Assembly (NCBI GenBank): GCA_938022205.1
Contig: CALIEB010000001.1
Coordinates: forward strand, 310,001 to 374,000
Direction: 5' to 3'
DNA length: 64,000 bases
Origin: an uncultured Anaerolineae bacterium
GTDB lineage: Bacteria; Chloroflexota; Anaerolineae; Aggregatilineales; Phototrophicaceae
In this document: positions 48,496-57,248 of the stretch, piece by piece
Layout: the number at the start of each line of letters is the position of its first letter
Numbering within the stretch: position 1 is the first letter of the stretch
The notes under the pieces: generated by a model
What the model was told of the DNA's origin: nothing
Seen by the model: only the letters and a program-made list of their open reading frames with translations
The model's database searches: none
Made by a program: the position numbers and the translations under genes

Positions 48496-49698
48496 ATGAC
48501 GCTGAAGTCTCGCAACCTGTCCTTAAGCAGCCAGTTTGACTACTTGCCCGACAGCGACCGCTACGTGACGGCGCGCCCCGCTCCCAAGTACCGCTTTAAT
48601 CTCATTGGCGCGGGGGTGATTGGGCAGGAGCATTTGCACATCACACACCTTGAGGGGCGTGCCACCATACACGGCGTGTACGACCCCAACCCGCGCAGCG
48701 TCGCGCTGGCACAAGCCAACCACGCCAAATGGTCGCGCGAACCGCTGGTGGTCTACGACAGCTTAGAAGCCGCTTGCAACGACCCGCAAGCCGACGCGCT
48801 GCTCATCTGCACGCCCAACTACACGCACCTTGAGGTCGCGCGGGTGGCAGCTCAATCGGGCAAGCCCATCTTGCTCGAGAAGCCCATCGCCACGACGGTG
48901 CAGGACGCGCTCGCCATCACCCAATTGGCAGAAGCGCACCCCAGCGTGTTTCAAGTGGGCTTGCAGTACCGCTACAAGTCGATTTTCGTCGAGGCGCGCC
49001 ACGAAGCCTTGACGCGCCAAACGTTGGGGACGCTCAAGACCTTGAGCATGCAGGAGCATCGCATTCCCTTCTTGGACAAGGTCAACCAGTGGAACAAGTT
49101 CCGCCAATACTCAGGCGACACGCTGGTGGAGAAGTGTTGCCACTACTTCGACCTGCTCAACCTGCTGGCGCAAGCGCGCCCTGTGCGCGTGTACGCTAGC
49201 GGCAGCCAAGCCGTCAACTTCAAAGACTTCACCTATAACGGGCAAGCGTCGGACATTTTGGACAACGCCTTTGTGGTGATTGACTATGCCAACGGCGTGC
49301 GCGCCAACTTCAGCCTGTGCATGTTCGCGCCCATGTTTTACGAGGAACTCATCATTTGCGGCGACGGCGGACGGCTGCACGCTTGGGAACAAAGGGACTT
49401 TAGCGTCAGCGGGCATGGCTTAGTCAGCGAGATCGACATCATCTGCGACGAGAGCAAGCCCTCGCGGCGCATCACCCCCGCCTATCCGCACTGGATTGAG
49501 GAGAGCGGACACAGCGGCGCGACCTTCTACGAACACGTTTATTTCATCGACAACATTGAGGGCAAGCCGACCACGACCGCTTCTGCCCGCGAAGGCTTGT
49601 GGTCGGTGGTGGTCGCCGCCGCCGCCCAAGAGAGCATTAAGCGCGGGCAGGTCGTCGTCATCGCGGACTATCTCGCCGAGCTAGGCATCACCCTCTAG
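48496..49698 (+). CDS. Gfo/Idh/MocA-family protein (candidate NAD-dependent sulfoquinovosidase, GH188-like)
   Basis: A 400-residue NAD(P)-dependent protein. An unusual 30-residue lead precedes the Rossmann motif NLIGAGVIGQEH (residues 35-46); the family signature EKP lies at 128-130. The C-terminal domain is the usual open beta sheet with TLVEKCCHYFD and AFVVIDYANGVRANFSL. Most members oxidise sugar hydroxyls. One branch (GH188, SqgA) cleaves sulfoquinovose glycosides by a transient NAD redox mechanism and occurs in sulfoquinovose clusters. Its place in this operon makes that role attractive, since no GH31 sulfoquinovosidase is present. An ordinary sugar dehydrogenase remains possible. Confidence 0.8.
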   Translation: MTLKSRNLSLSSQFDYLPDSDRYVTARPAPKYRFNLIGAGVIGQEHLHITHLEGRATIHGVYDPNPRSVALAQANHAKWSREPLVVYDSLEAACNDPQADALLICTPNYTHLEVARVAAQSGKPILLEKPIATTVQDALAITQLAEAHPSVFQVGLQYRYKSIFVEARHEALTRQTLGTLKTLSMQEHRIPFLDKVNQWNKFRQYSGDTLVEKCCHYFDLLNLLAQARPVRVYASGSQAVNFKDFTYNGQASDILDNAFVVIDYANGVRANFSLCMFAPMFYEELIICGDGGRLHAWEQRDFSVSGHGLVSEIDIICDESKPSRRITPAYPHWIEESGHSGATFYEHVYFIDNIEGKPTTTASAREGLWSVVVAAAAQESIKRGQVVVIADYLAELGITL

Positions 49699-49720
49699 CC
49701 TACAGAAAGCGGCGCATGCT

Positions 49721-50725
49721 ATGAAACTTTCGTTAATGCGCCCCTCGCCGCTTGGCTTGGGGCTGGTGCTAGTCGTGTTGGTCGGCAGCGCAAGCTGGTG
49801 GCTGGCGCAGTTCGTGCCGTCGCTCGGCAACGTGACCGTCGCCATCTTGCTCGGTGTGCTGGTGGGCAACCTGCCTGCGATTAACCATGAGGCGGTTATA
49901 ACAGGCGGCAAGTTCGCCGAAAAAGAGCTGCTGCCGATTTCCGTCGCGCTGCTGGGTGTAGAACTGCAGCTTGCCCAGCTCGTCGAACTGGGCGGGCTGG
50001 CGGTGCTGGTGGTCATGGTGTCCATCCTCACGTCGATAGTGGTCAGCGTCAAGATTGGCGCGTGGCTGGGCTTTTCGCGCACGTTCAGCCTGCTGATTGG
50101 CGCGGGCAACGGCATCTGCGGGTCGTCCGCCGTCGCCAGCACGAGCCTCGCCATCAAAGCTGAAGAAGCTGAAACAGGCATCTCTATCGGCGTGGTCAAC
50201 CTGCTTGGCACAATCGGCATCTTCCTCATGCCCGCTGCTGTGGGCTGGCTGTCGCTCAACGCGCTGGAGAGCGGGCTGTGGATTGGCGGCACGCTGCAAG
50301 CCTTTGGGCAAGTGCTGGCGGCGGGCTTTGCCGTCAGCCCCGAAGCCGCGCAAGTCGCCGCCGTCGTCAAGATGGGGCGTGTGCTGATGTTGGGCGTGGT
50401 CGTCGTCTGGCTGGGGGCGTGGGTGCGCGCACAAAACAACGCCAATGGCAGCGGCACAAGTGGCATACGAGTCGGCGTGCCGCGCTTCATCGTCGGGTTT
50501 TTCGTCATGAGCTTGCTGGCTAGCTTTGAGGTGCTGCCGCGCGACGTGCTGGCGTTTATCACCACGAGCGGCAAGTATCTGCTGGTGCTGGCGATGGCGG
50601 GCATTGGCATGCGCATTCACCTGCGCATGCTGCTCAGCACCGGCTTAAAGGCGTTAATCTTTGGCGGTCTCGTGTGGTTGGTGCAGCTTGTGGTAACATG
50701 GGGCGTAATTAGCATTTTGCTCTAA
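49721..50725 (+). CDS. UPF0324/YeiH-type putative sulfate (sulfite) exporter
   Basis: A 334-residue membrane protein with about ten helices and the family blocks LPISVALLGVELQL and IGAGNGICGSSAVAST. The PSE (putative sulfate exporter) family to which YeiH belongs includes exporters encoded with taurine and other sulfonate degradation genes, where they remove sulfite or sulfate. Position in the operon 22 bases after the Gfo/Idh/MocA gene fits removal of the sulfite released by the SsuD-like monooxygenase. It stays on the same transcript as the next small gene. Confidence 0.82.
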   Translation: MKLSLMRPSPLGLGLVLVVLVGSASWWLAQFVPSLGNVTVAILLGVLVGNLPAINHEAVITGGKFAEKELLPISVALLGVELQLAQLVELGGLAVLVVMVSILTSIVVSVKIGAWLGFSRTFSLLIGAGNGICGSSAVASTSLAIKAEEAETGISIGVVNLLGTIGIFLMPAAVGWLSLNALESGLWIGGTLQAFGQVLAAGFAVSPEAAQVAAVVKMGRVLMLGVVVVWLGAWVRAQNNANGSGTSGIRVGVPRFIVGFFVMSLLASFEVLPRDVLAFITTSGKYLLVLAMAGIGMRIHLRMLLSTGLKALIFGGLVWLVQLVVTWGVISILL

Positions 50726-50735
50726 GGAGCTGCTC

Positions 50736-51125
50736 TTGAAGCTGTTACGTATCTCCCTGTTGGTGCTGTTGGTCGCGTTGGCGGCGTGTCGTCAGCCTAC
50801 CGTGACGCAAACAGACGACCCCTACCAGATTGCGCTCACAGCCGAACCAAGCCCACCGCAGGTAGGCGAAGCAACGCTGTTCATTACGCTGGCGGATGAG
50901 GCGGGCGAACCCATCAACGGCGCGGTCATCGATGTCATCGGCGACATGACGCACGCGGGCATGCAGCCTGTCATCCGCCAAGCGCGCGGCGCAAGTGATA
51001 GCAACGGCACGTATGAGGTGCCGTTTATCTGGACAATGCGCGGCGATTGGTTTATCGATGTCACCGTCAACCTGCCCGACGGCACGCAAGCCAAGCGACG
51101 GTTTACGTTTACGTTGACGCGCTAG
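50736..51125 (+). CDS. small lipoprotein with YtkA/FixH-like domain
   Basis: A 129-residue lipoprotein: a hydrophobic leader ends in the lipobox LAAC (C18). It is followed by one Ig-like beta domain of the YtkA/FixH type (VGEATLFITLADEAGEPINGA, GTYEVPFIWTMRGDWFIDV), often found near copper or redox proteins. Translation starts at a TTG (50736-50738), since AAGGAG lies at the right distance and overlaps the stop of the exporter gene. Its last 17 bases overlap the end of the convergent MFS gene. A link to sulfite export or a metal is only a guess. Confidence 0.75.
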   Translation: MKLLRISLLVLLVALAACRQPTVTQTDDPYQIALTAEPSPPQVGEATLFITLADEAGEPINGAVIDVIGDMTHAGMQPVIRQARGASDSNGTYEVPFIWTMRGDWFIDVTVNLPDGTQAKRRFTFTLTR

Positions 51126-52254
51126 GCAAGCGCGCCCACAAAAACGCGCTAGACAGCACAATCAGCACGCCAAACGCCGCCAGCGCAGGCATCGTCCCGA
51201 CTAAGTCGGCGAGCGCGCCGATAATAACGCTCGGCAGGGCAAAGCCGACATAACCCAGCACCAAGAAGCCCGCCACCGCGCGCGCACGGTCAGCGGGCTG
51301 GCTGTGCTGTGTCACGCTGGTTAGCCCGCCATAGTAAGTGAAGCCATAGCAGCCCGAGCCAGCCAACGCAGCTCCCACTAGCACCAACGGCAGCGCGCCT
51401 ATCCAAGCCCCCGCCACCAGCAGCGCGTAGCCTGTCGGCACGGTCAGCAAGCCAAGCCGCAAGGCACGCCGCGCGTCAAAGCGGCGCGCATAGGGCTGCA
51501 GCAGCGCGCCCGTGCCGTTGACGAGGAACAACGCTGTTCCTGACCATTCTGCCATGCCAAATGCCGCCAAGCGCGACGGCAGCACGGCAATGACCAAGCC
51601 CGTCACGCCCCATGCCATGAACAACGCCATGCCCATCAAGCGCACTAGCGGCGAGAAATAGGGGGCGCGCACCAAGCCGCCACCCACCGGCGGCACGCCC
51701 ACAACCAGCCACAGCAAGCCCCAACATGCCAGCGACACCGCCACCGCTCCGACGTAGCTTATCGGCAAAAGCGTCATGCCCTGCGAGAGCGCGAGGCTTG
51801 TCGCCAGTGCGCCGGTGCCGAAGCCCAGTGCGGTCATCATGCCGACGTACACCGCGACACGCGGGGCGTTGTGCGGGTAAAGCTCCGCCAAATACGCCGC
51901 CGCCGCGCTCACGCCCACGCCGACCGCTATGCCCTGCAAGGCGCGCGCCAGCAGCAGTGCCAGCATGGTCGGCACAAGCAGCATCACCGACGTGGCGGTA
52001 ATCGCGCAGCCTAACGCCAGCAGCAGCACAGGCTTACGCCCCACGCGGTCAGACGCGCCGCCGAACAGCACCAGCACCACCAGCAGCGCGACCGAGTACA
52101 TGGCAAACACCAGCGCAGTGATGCCCGTGCCGAAGCCACCAAGCCGCGCGTATTCGGTATAAAGCGGCGTTTCTAGGTTGACGGCAAACGTGATGAGGAA
52201 CAACGCCAGCGCAACCACCAGCCCGCTAGCGGTCGGCGACAGCACGGACATCAT
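51109..52254 (-). CDS. MFS transporter
   Basis: A 381-residue, 12-helix major facilitator. The loop-2/3 motif GGASDRVGRKPVLL is intact and the helix-5 region (SQGMTLLPISYVG) follows. A drug or metabolite efflux role is typical of this size class (YfcJ/YhhS-like), but the substrate is unknown. The ATG overlaps the stop of maf in an ATGA, and a second ATG follows at once, so either can be the start. The 3' end overlaps the convergent lipoprotein gene by 17 bases, with no room for a terminator. Confidence 0.85.
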   Translation of the reverse strand: MMSVLSPTASGLVVALALFLITFAVNLETPLYTEYARLGGFGTGITALVFAMYSVALLVVLVLFGGASDRVGRKPVLLLALGCAITATSVMLLVPTMLALLLARALQGIAVGVGVSAAAAYLAELYPHNAPRVAVYVGMMTALGFGTGALATSLALSQGMTLLPISYVGAVAVSLACWGLLWLVVGVPPVGGGLVRAPYFSPLVRLMGMALFMAWGVTGLVIAVLPSRLAAFGMAEWSGTALFLVNGTGALLQPYARRFDARRALRLGLLTVPTGYALLVAGAWIGALPLVLVGAALAGSGCYGFTYYGGLTSVTQHSQPADRARAVAGFLVLGYVGFALPSVIIGALADLVGTMPALAAFGVLIVLSSAFLWARLPSAST

Positions 52255-52841
52255 GCCAACACGCCCGCACAGCGCAGCGCGCACGCCACCGCCTCCGTCG
52301 GCAGCCCCACCACGTTGTTGTAGCTGCCCTCAAGGTGCGCCACTGGCGCGAACACCGGGTGTTGAATGGCGTAGCTGCCCGCCTTGTCGAAGGGGTCGCC
52401 GCTGGCGACATACGCCGCAATTTCCTCGTCGCTGTAGGCGCGCATCGTCACGCGGGTGACCACGTGCTGGGTCAACGCTAGCGTGTCGCTCAGCAGCGTA
52501 AACGCCGTCACGACGAGGTGCGTGCGGCTGCGCAAGCGCGTCAGCATGGCAAAAGCCTCTTGTGCGTCGGCAGGCTTGCCGAGAATTTCGCCCGCCTCGT
52601 CAATGCCAATGGTGTCGGCCGCCAAAATCACGACCGTGTCCGCCGCTAGCACGACCTGCGACGCGGCAAGGCGCGCTTGCACGGCGTGCGCTTTGGCTTG
52701 TGAGAGCCGCCGCACGTAGGCAATTGGCGGCTCGCCCACCTGCTGCGTCTCGTCTACGTCGGGCTTTATGACCTCGAACGCCACGCCTAGCTCCGCTAAC
52801 AGTTCACGGCGGCGCGGGGAACTGCTCGCCAAGATGACCAT
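52251..52841 (-). CDS. maf: Maf-family nucleotide pyrophosphatase
   Basis: A 196-residue Maf protein that hydrolyses non-canonical or excess nucleoside triphosphates to monophosphates. The N-terminal SSSPRRRELL loop and ILGKPADAQEAFAML are intact, and the catalytic-region ADT motif is present. That motif occurs twice in a row (LAADTVVI then LAADTIGI), an insertion of about eight residues that I do not know from other Maf proteins. GAGGGG precedes the ATG at 52841. It lies downstream of the terminator of the FKBP gene and is translationally coupled to the MFS gene. Confidence 0.88.
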   Translation of the reverse strand: MVILASSSPRRRELLAELGVAFEVIKPDVDETQQVGEPPIAYVRRLSQAKAHAVQARLAASQVVLAADTVVILAADTIGIDEAGEILGKPADAQEAFAMLTRLRSRTHLVVTAFTLLSDTLALTQHVVTRVTMRAYSDEEIAAYVASGDPFDKAGSYAIQHPVFAPVAHLEGSYNNVVGLPTEAVACALRCAGVLA

Positions 52842-52864
52842 GTTCACCCCTCTTGCGTCAGACA

Positions 52865-52894
52865 TAAAAAAAGGCGTACCGTTGTGGCACGCCT
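52865..52894 (-). terminator. intrinsic terminator of the FKBP gene
   Basis: On the minus strand AGGCGTGCC/GGTACGCCT (one G-T pair) closes on ACAAC and is followed by seven T. It sits between the FKBP stop and the Maf start. Confidence 0.9.
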
Positions 52895-52913
52895 CGTTTT
52901 GTGCGGACAACGC

Positions 52914-53429
52914 CTAGTCGTCGCCGTCTTCCTCGTATTCGCCGTAAAGCTGGTCGATGAGGCTTTCGGGCAAGCCCATCTCAATCTCTTCTTCAGTGGC
53001 GGGGCGCACGTCGACCACTTCCACGTCGTAGTGCAGCACCTTGCCCGCAAACGGCGGGTTGAAATCAAGGCGAATGTAGCTGTCCGTGATGTCCTTGATG
53101 ACAGCTTCGATTTCCTCGCCGTCCTCGTCCAACATCACCATTTCCATGCCCACTTCCAGCTCTTCGACGTTGTCGAACTCGTCAAGCGGCACGTCTTCAT
53201 AGTCTTCGGGGTCATACTCGCCGTAGCCCTCTTCCGGCGAAACGGTCACGGTTAGCTTGTCGCCCGCGCGCTTGTTCGCCAAAGCCTTTTCCAAGCCGGG
53301 AACGATGTTTTGCGCGCCGTGCAAATATTCGATGGGGTCTTCGCCGTCAACAACTTCGACCACTTGCCCATCGACCGTCAGCGTGTACGCAATTAAGCCA
53401 ACGGTGTTTTCTTTGAGGCTGTTTGCCAT
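52914..53429 (-). CDS. FKBP-type peptidyl-prolyl isomerase, SlyD-like
   Basis: A 171-residue cytoplasmic prolyl isomerase and chaperone. The FKBP fold is split by an insert-in-flap domain, as in SlyD: the first part has LHGAQNIVPGLEKAL, the insert spans about residues 70-125, and the fold closes with HYDVEVVDVRPA. The tail is acidic (EYEEDGDD), not histidine-rich, so nickel delivery as in E. coli SlyD is unlikely. AGGAG lies eight bases before the ATG. Single gene with its own promoter and terminator. Confidence 0.93.
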   Translation of the reverse strand: MANSLKENTVGLIAYTLTVDGQVVEVVDGEDPIEYLHGAQNIVPGLEKALANKRAGDKLTVTVSPEEGYGEYDPEDYEDVPLDEFDNVEELEVGMEMVMLDEDGEEIEAVIKDITDSYIRLDFNPPFAGKVLHYDVEVVDVRPATEEEIEMGLPESLIDQLYGEYEEDGDD

Positions 53430-53483
53430 GTGTGTGATGCTCCTAAATTGACATATCCCACAAGGGATTTAAACGACGACGCT

Positions 53484-53513
53484 ATTATACGCCCCCTTGC
53501 CCCCTGCCTGCAA
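53484..53513 (-). promoter_or_regulatory. promoter TTGCAG-18-TATAAT of the FKBP gene
   Basis: On the minus strand the perfect -10 TATAAT (53489-53484) has TTGCAG 18 bases upstream. The leader of about 48 bases contains a small inverted repeat ATCCC-N4-GGGAT (53455-53468). Confidence 0.5.
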
Positions 53514-53546
53514 GGCATAAGCCTAAGCTAAAATTGCCCAGCCTAG

Positions 53547-53575
53547 TTGAGGAATGTGCGCCCATACGCTATGAT
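53547..53575 (+). promoter_or_regulatory. promoter TTGAGG-17-TATGAT of asnB
   Basis: -35 TTGAGG (53547-53552) and -10 TATGAT (53570-53575) are 17 bases apart, about 35 bases before the ATG of asnB. Confidence 0.6.
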
Positions 53576-53610
53576 AGAGCCTGCGCTCGGCGACCGGAAA
53601 GGAAAGCAGC

Positions 53611-55488
53611 ATGTGCGGCATTTGCGGCACGCTTCAACACGACAGCAGTCCCATTGACCCGACCCTCATGCAACGCATGACAGACGCACTCACGCACCGC
53701 GGCCCCGACGGCATGGGTGTGTATCAAGCGGGCAGTGTCGCCTTAGGCATGCGCCGCCTCAGTGTCATCGACGTTCACGGCAGCCACCAACCGCTTTACA
53801 ACGAGGACAAAAGCATCGCGCTCGTGTTCAACGGCGAGATTTATAACTATCACGCGCTGCGGCACGACCTTGAGCAGCGTGGGCATCGCCTAACAACAGA
53901 TGGCGACGGTGAGACCATCGCTCACTTGCTCGAGACATATGACCTCGCGGGGTTCGACTACCTGCGCGGCATGTTCGCGGTGGCGGTGTGGGACGCACGC
54001 CAGCAGCGGCTGATTTTGGCGCGCGACCCGCTAGGCGAAAAGCCGCTCTTCTACTACCGAGACGCACACCGCCTCGTTTTCGCCAGCGAGCTTAAGGCAC
54101 TGTTCCAGCATCCGCACGTGCCGCGCCGCGCGCGCTTCGACAGCGACCCGCACGCGCTGGCGCAGTGGTTGGCGGTCGGCTACATGAACGCGCCGGAGAC
54201 CGCCTTTGAGGGCATCTACGCGCTGCCACCCGCACACGTCTTGGTGGCGCAAGGCGGCGAGGTGACGGTCACACCCTATTGGCACGCGCCCACGCCAGCA
54301 CCCGCCGCGCCCAACGCCCGCATGGAAGACTATCTGCTTGAATTGCGCGAACGGCTCGCACTAGCGGTGCAACGCTGCCTGTTGAGCGACGTGCCGCTGG
54401 GTGCGTTCCTCAGCGGCGGACTGGACAGCAGCCTGATTGTCGCGCTCATGCGCGCCTACACCAACGCGCCCGTCAAAACTTTCAGCATCGGCTTTGAGGG
54501 GGATAGCTCGTTTGATGAGACCGCGCACGCGCAAGCCGTCGCGCAGCATCTGCACACTGAACACACGACGTTCCGCGTCGCGCCCGACGCGCTCGCGCTG
54601 CTGCCCAAGCTGGTCTATCACCATGACCAACCTTTTTCCGACAGCAGTGCCATCCCTACCTATCTGGTCAGCCAGCTCACGCGCCAGCACGTCACGGTTG
54701 CGCTGACGGGCGACGGCGGCGATGAGCTGTTCGCGGGCTACGAGCGGTTTTGGGCGGCGGAGCTGACACAACGGCTACGAGTTCTGCCCGCGCCCATTTG
54801 GAAAGGGGCGCACGTCCTGCTCGAACGCTTGCCCGAAGGCACAAGCTACTACAATCCTATCAAGCGGGTGCGGCGGTTCGTGCGCGGCGCAAGCCTACCT
54901 TTGGGCGAAGCCTACTTTGACTTCGTGCGCCTGTTTAACAGCGCGTGGATTTACGACCTAACCCAGCAGCCCAACGGCGTGCGCCCGCCTTGGGGCGCGC
55001 CACTGACAAGCCTGCCCGATGTGCTACGCGCCAACATGACCACCTATCTGCCGGACGATTTGCTGGTGAAGACCGACCGCGCCAGTATGATGGCAAGCCT
55101 TGAGGCGCGCGCGCCTTTCTTAGACCGCGACCTGGTCGAGTTCGTCGCCACTATCCCCTACAACCTGAAGATGGCACAAGGCGAAAGCAAACGCATCCTC
55201 AAGGCGTTGGCGCACGGCTTACTGCCGGAAAACATTATCAATCGCAAGAAACACGGCTTCGGTGTGCCGTTGGGCGCGTGGCTGCGCCGCGACACGCAGC
55301 TCGTGCGCGAGACGCTGCTCAGCCACCAAGCCCGCCAGCGCGGCATCGTCAACCCGCGCGCCCTCGAACGCCTGATAGCGCAACACGCGCACGGCACGCA
55401 CGACCACGCACAGCGGCTGTGGGCATTGCTCACGCTGGAGTGGTGGTATCGCTTGTTTGTCGACACGCCACGAGTGACCGCCCCATGA
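53611..55488 (+). CDS. asnB: glutamine-hydrolysing asparagine synthetase
   Basis: A 625-residue two-domain enzyme. The class II glutaminase domain starts with the nucleophile C2 (MCGICGTLQ), and GEIYNY lies near residue 75. The synthetase domain has the PP-loop SGGLDSSLIVAL, DGGDELFAGYERFW and KTDRASMMASLEARAPFLD. It makes asparagine from aspartate, ATP and glutamine. Paralogues of this type often sit in polysaccharide clusters and may amidate sugars or lipids. Here a GT4 gene is coupled to it through an ATGA overlap, so an envelope role is possible besides asparagine supply. GGAAAGGAAAG precedes the ATG. Confidence 0.92.
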   Translation: MCGICGTLQHDSSPIDPTLMQRMTDALTHRGPDGMGVYQAGSVALGMRRLSVIDVHGSHQPLYNEDKSIALVFNGEIYNYHALRHDLEQRGHRLTTDGDGETIAHLLETYDLAGFDYLRGMFAVAVWDARQQRLILARDPLGEKPLFYYRDAHRLVFASELKALFQHPHVPRRARFDSDPHALAQWLAVGYMNAPETAFEGIYALPPAHVLVAQGGEVTVTPYWHAPTPAPAAPNARMEDYLLELRERLALAVQRCLLSDVPLGAFLSGGLDSSLIVALMRAYTNAPVKTFSIGFEGDSSFDETAHAQAVAQHLHTEHTTFRVAPDALALLPKLVYHHDQPFSDSSAIPTYLVSQLTRQHVTVALTGDGGDELFAGYERFWAAELTQRLRVLPAPIWKGAHVLLERLPEGTSYYNPIKRVRRFVRGASLPLGEAYFDFVRLFNSAWIYDLTQQPNGVRPPWGAPLTSLPDVLRANMTTYLPDDLLVKTDRASMMASLEARAPFLDRDLVEFVATIPYNLKMAQGESKRILKALAHGLLPENIINRKKHGFGVPLGAWLRRDTQLVRETLLSHQARQRGIVNPRALERLIAQHAHGTHDHAQRLWALLTLEWWYRLFVDTPRVTAP

Positions 55489-56651
55489 GCGCGCCCGTTC
55501 GCATCGTCCGCCTCATCACACGCCTGAACGTGAGCGGTCCCGCTCTGCAGACCATCTTGCTCACGGCAGAGCTGCGTCGCTTGGGCTATGAGACCCACCT
55601 CATCGCCGGTCACACGCCAACTGACCGCGACAACATGCTGGGCATGGCAGCGCGCTGCGACGTAACCCCGCTCATCGTCGACGACCTGACGCGCTCGCTG
55701 AACCCGCTACGCTTTGTGCGCGCCGTCTGGACGCTCTATCGCCTGCTGCGCCGCCTTCAACCCGACATCGTCCACACGCACACGACAACAGCGGGCTTTG
55801 TCGGGCGCATCGTAGCGCGGCTGGCGGGCGTGCGCGTCATCGTCCACACGCTGCACGTTCACCCCTTCAAAGGTTATTACAACCCGCTGCGCACGCGGGT
55901 GTTCCGCTGGGTGGAATGGCTAGGAGCGCGCCTCTCCGACAGCATCATCACGCTCTCGGAAAGCCTCAGGCAAGAGCTGGTAGAGACCTACCGCATCGCG
56001 CCGAAGCGGGCGTTGACCGTACTGCCGCTGGGCTTTGACCTCGCGCAGTTCGCCACTGTGCCGCGCCACCGCAATGCCTTCCGCACCGCGCACGGCATTC
56101 CCGCTGACGTGCCGCTGGTGGGCTTTGTCGGGCGGCTTATCCCCGTCAAGAACCCCGCGTGCTTCCTCACGGTCATTGCCGCGCTGCGGACGCGCCTGCC
56201 CAACGCTCACGCCGTGCTGATTGGCGACGGCACGCTGCGCGCCGAACTAGAAGCACAGGCGGACACGCTTGGCATACGCCCACACGTCACGTTCACAGGC
56301 TGGCAAGAGGACATGCCTTCGGCTTACAGCGACATCGACGTGCTGCTGCTGACCAGTCACAACGAAGGCACGCCCGTGCCAATTATCGAGGCGTTAGCGG
56401 CAGGTTGCGCGGTGGTCGCCAGCAACGTGGGCGGGGTGAGCGACCTGCTCGACGGTGGGGCATTTGGCACGCTGACAAAAAGCGAGGACGTGGCGGGCAT
56501 GACAGACGCGCTGGTGCAGGCACTCACACAGCCGCCTGACCCCGCGCCAGCTCGTGAAGCGATGCTACGCCGCTACGACATCGCTCGCCTTGCACAGGAA
56601 TTGGACAGCCTCTATCGCGGCTTGTTGGCGCGCAAGCAGCCGACGCGCTAA
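55485..56651 (+). CDS. GT4-family glycosyltransferase
   Basis: A 388-residue GT-B enzyme. The N-terminal acceptor domain has LITRLNVSGPALQT and DIVHTHTTTAGFVGRI. The C-terminal donor domain has VGFVGRLIPVKNP and the E-x7-E motif (HNEGTPVPIIEALAAG). It should transfer a sugar from a nucleotide donor to a lipid or polysaccharide acceptor at the inner face of the membrane. The start ATG overlaps the asnB stop (ATGA), showing joint translation. Its end overlaps the end of the convergent Uma2 gene by four bases. Donor and acceptor are unknown. Confidence 0.9.
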   Translation: MSAPVRIVRLITRLNVSGPALQTILLTAELRRLGYETHLIAGHTPTDRDNMLGMAARCDVTPLIVDDLTRSLNPLRFVRAVWTLYRLLRRLQPDIVHTHTTTAGFVGRIVARLAGVRVIVHTLHVHPFKGYYNPLRTRVFRWVEWLGARLSDSIITLSESLRQELVETYRIAPKRALTVLPLGFDLAQFATVPRHRNAFRTAHGIPADVPLVGFVGRLIPVKNPACFLTVIAALRTRLPNAHAVLIGDGTLRAELEAQADTLGIRPHVTFTGWQEDMPSAYSDIDVLLLTSHNEGTPVPIIEALAAGCAVVASNVGGVSDLLDGGAFGTLTKSEDVAGMTDALVQALTQPPDPAPAREAMLRRYDIARLAQELDSLYRGLLARKQPTR

Positions 56652-57208
56652 GCCTCGTCGCTAGGGGCATCGGCAAAGAGGTCACCCACCGCCAGCGTGA
56701 AGCCCGGCAGCAGCTCCCCGCCCGTCAGCGTGTCGCCCACGCCATAGACCAACACCGCCTGATTGGGCGCGTGAACCTCTAGCGTCCGCGCCTCGTAATC
56801 CACCACCCACACCACCACGCCCGCCACCATGTAATGCGCCAGCTTGCGCCGCAGCTCGCGCTGCTCAGCGTTGTTGAAGGGGTCGGACAGCACCTCTACC
56901 GCTAGCAACGGCGGCACAGGCGTAAAGCCGCGCTTGCTCACCTGCCGCGTGTACGCCACGTCAGGCGCAAACACCTGCCCGTTGACCACAAACCCCCCGT
57001 CCGCACCTGTCACATATCCTAGCTTGTGCGCTTGGACATATTGAACAAGCATCGCCAAAAGACGCGCGGCAATGTATGAAGCCCACGTGTTCGACGGCAT
57101 CGCAACAGCCTCTCCGTCGATGAGTTCGTAACGCCTGCCCATGTCGCTCTCGGCAGCCGCCAAAAACGCCGCAAACGCTTCTACGCTCATCTTCTCTTTG
57201 ACAAGCAT
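56648..57208 (-). CDS. Uma2-family putative endonuclease (DUF820), second copy
   Basis: A 186-residue member of the same family as the protein at 36602, but not a close copy. Motifs in order are YELIDGEAVAMPS, VFAPDVAYTRQ, and PPLLAVEVLSDPFNNAEQR. The D of APD and the E of AVEV are the presumed metal ligands, with the lysine in the RRKLAHY segment. Role unknown; such genes are scattered singly in many Chloroflexota genomes. The start is the ATG at 57208 with GAGGAT some distance upstream; a second ATG six codons in is also possible. Confidence 0.82.
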   Translation of the reverse strand: MLVKEKMSVEAFAAFLAAAESDMGRRYELIDGEAVAMPSNTWASYIAARLLAMLVQYVQAHKLGYVTGADGGFVVNGQVFAPDVAYTRQVSKRGFTPVPPLLAVEVLSDPFNNAEQRELRRKLAHYMVAGVVVWVVDYEARTLEVHAPNQAVLVYGVGDTLTGGELLPGFTLAVGDLFADAPSDEA

Positions 57209-57248
57209 CTCGTGCTATCCTCATCGCGTTCCTTCAACACAGTATAGC

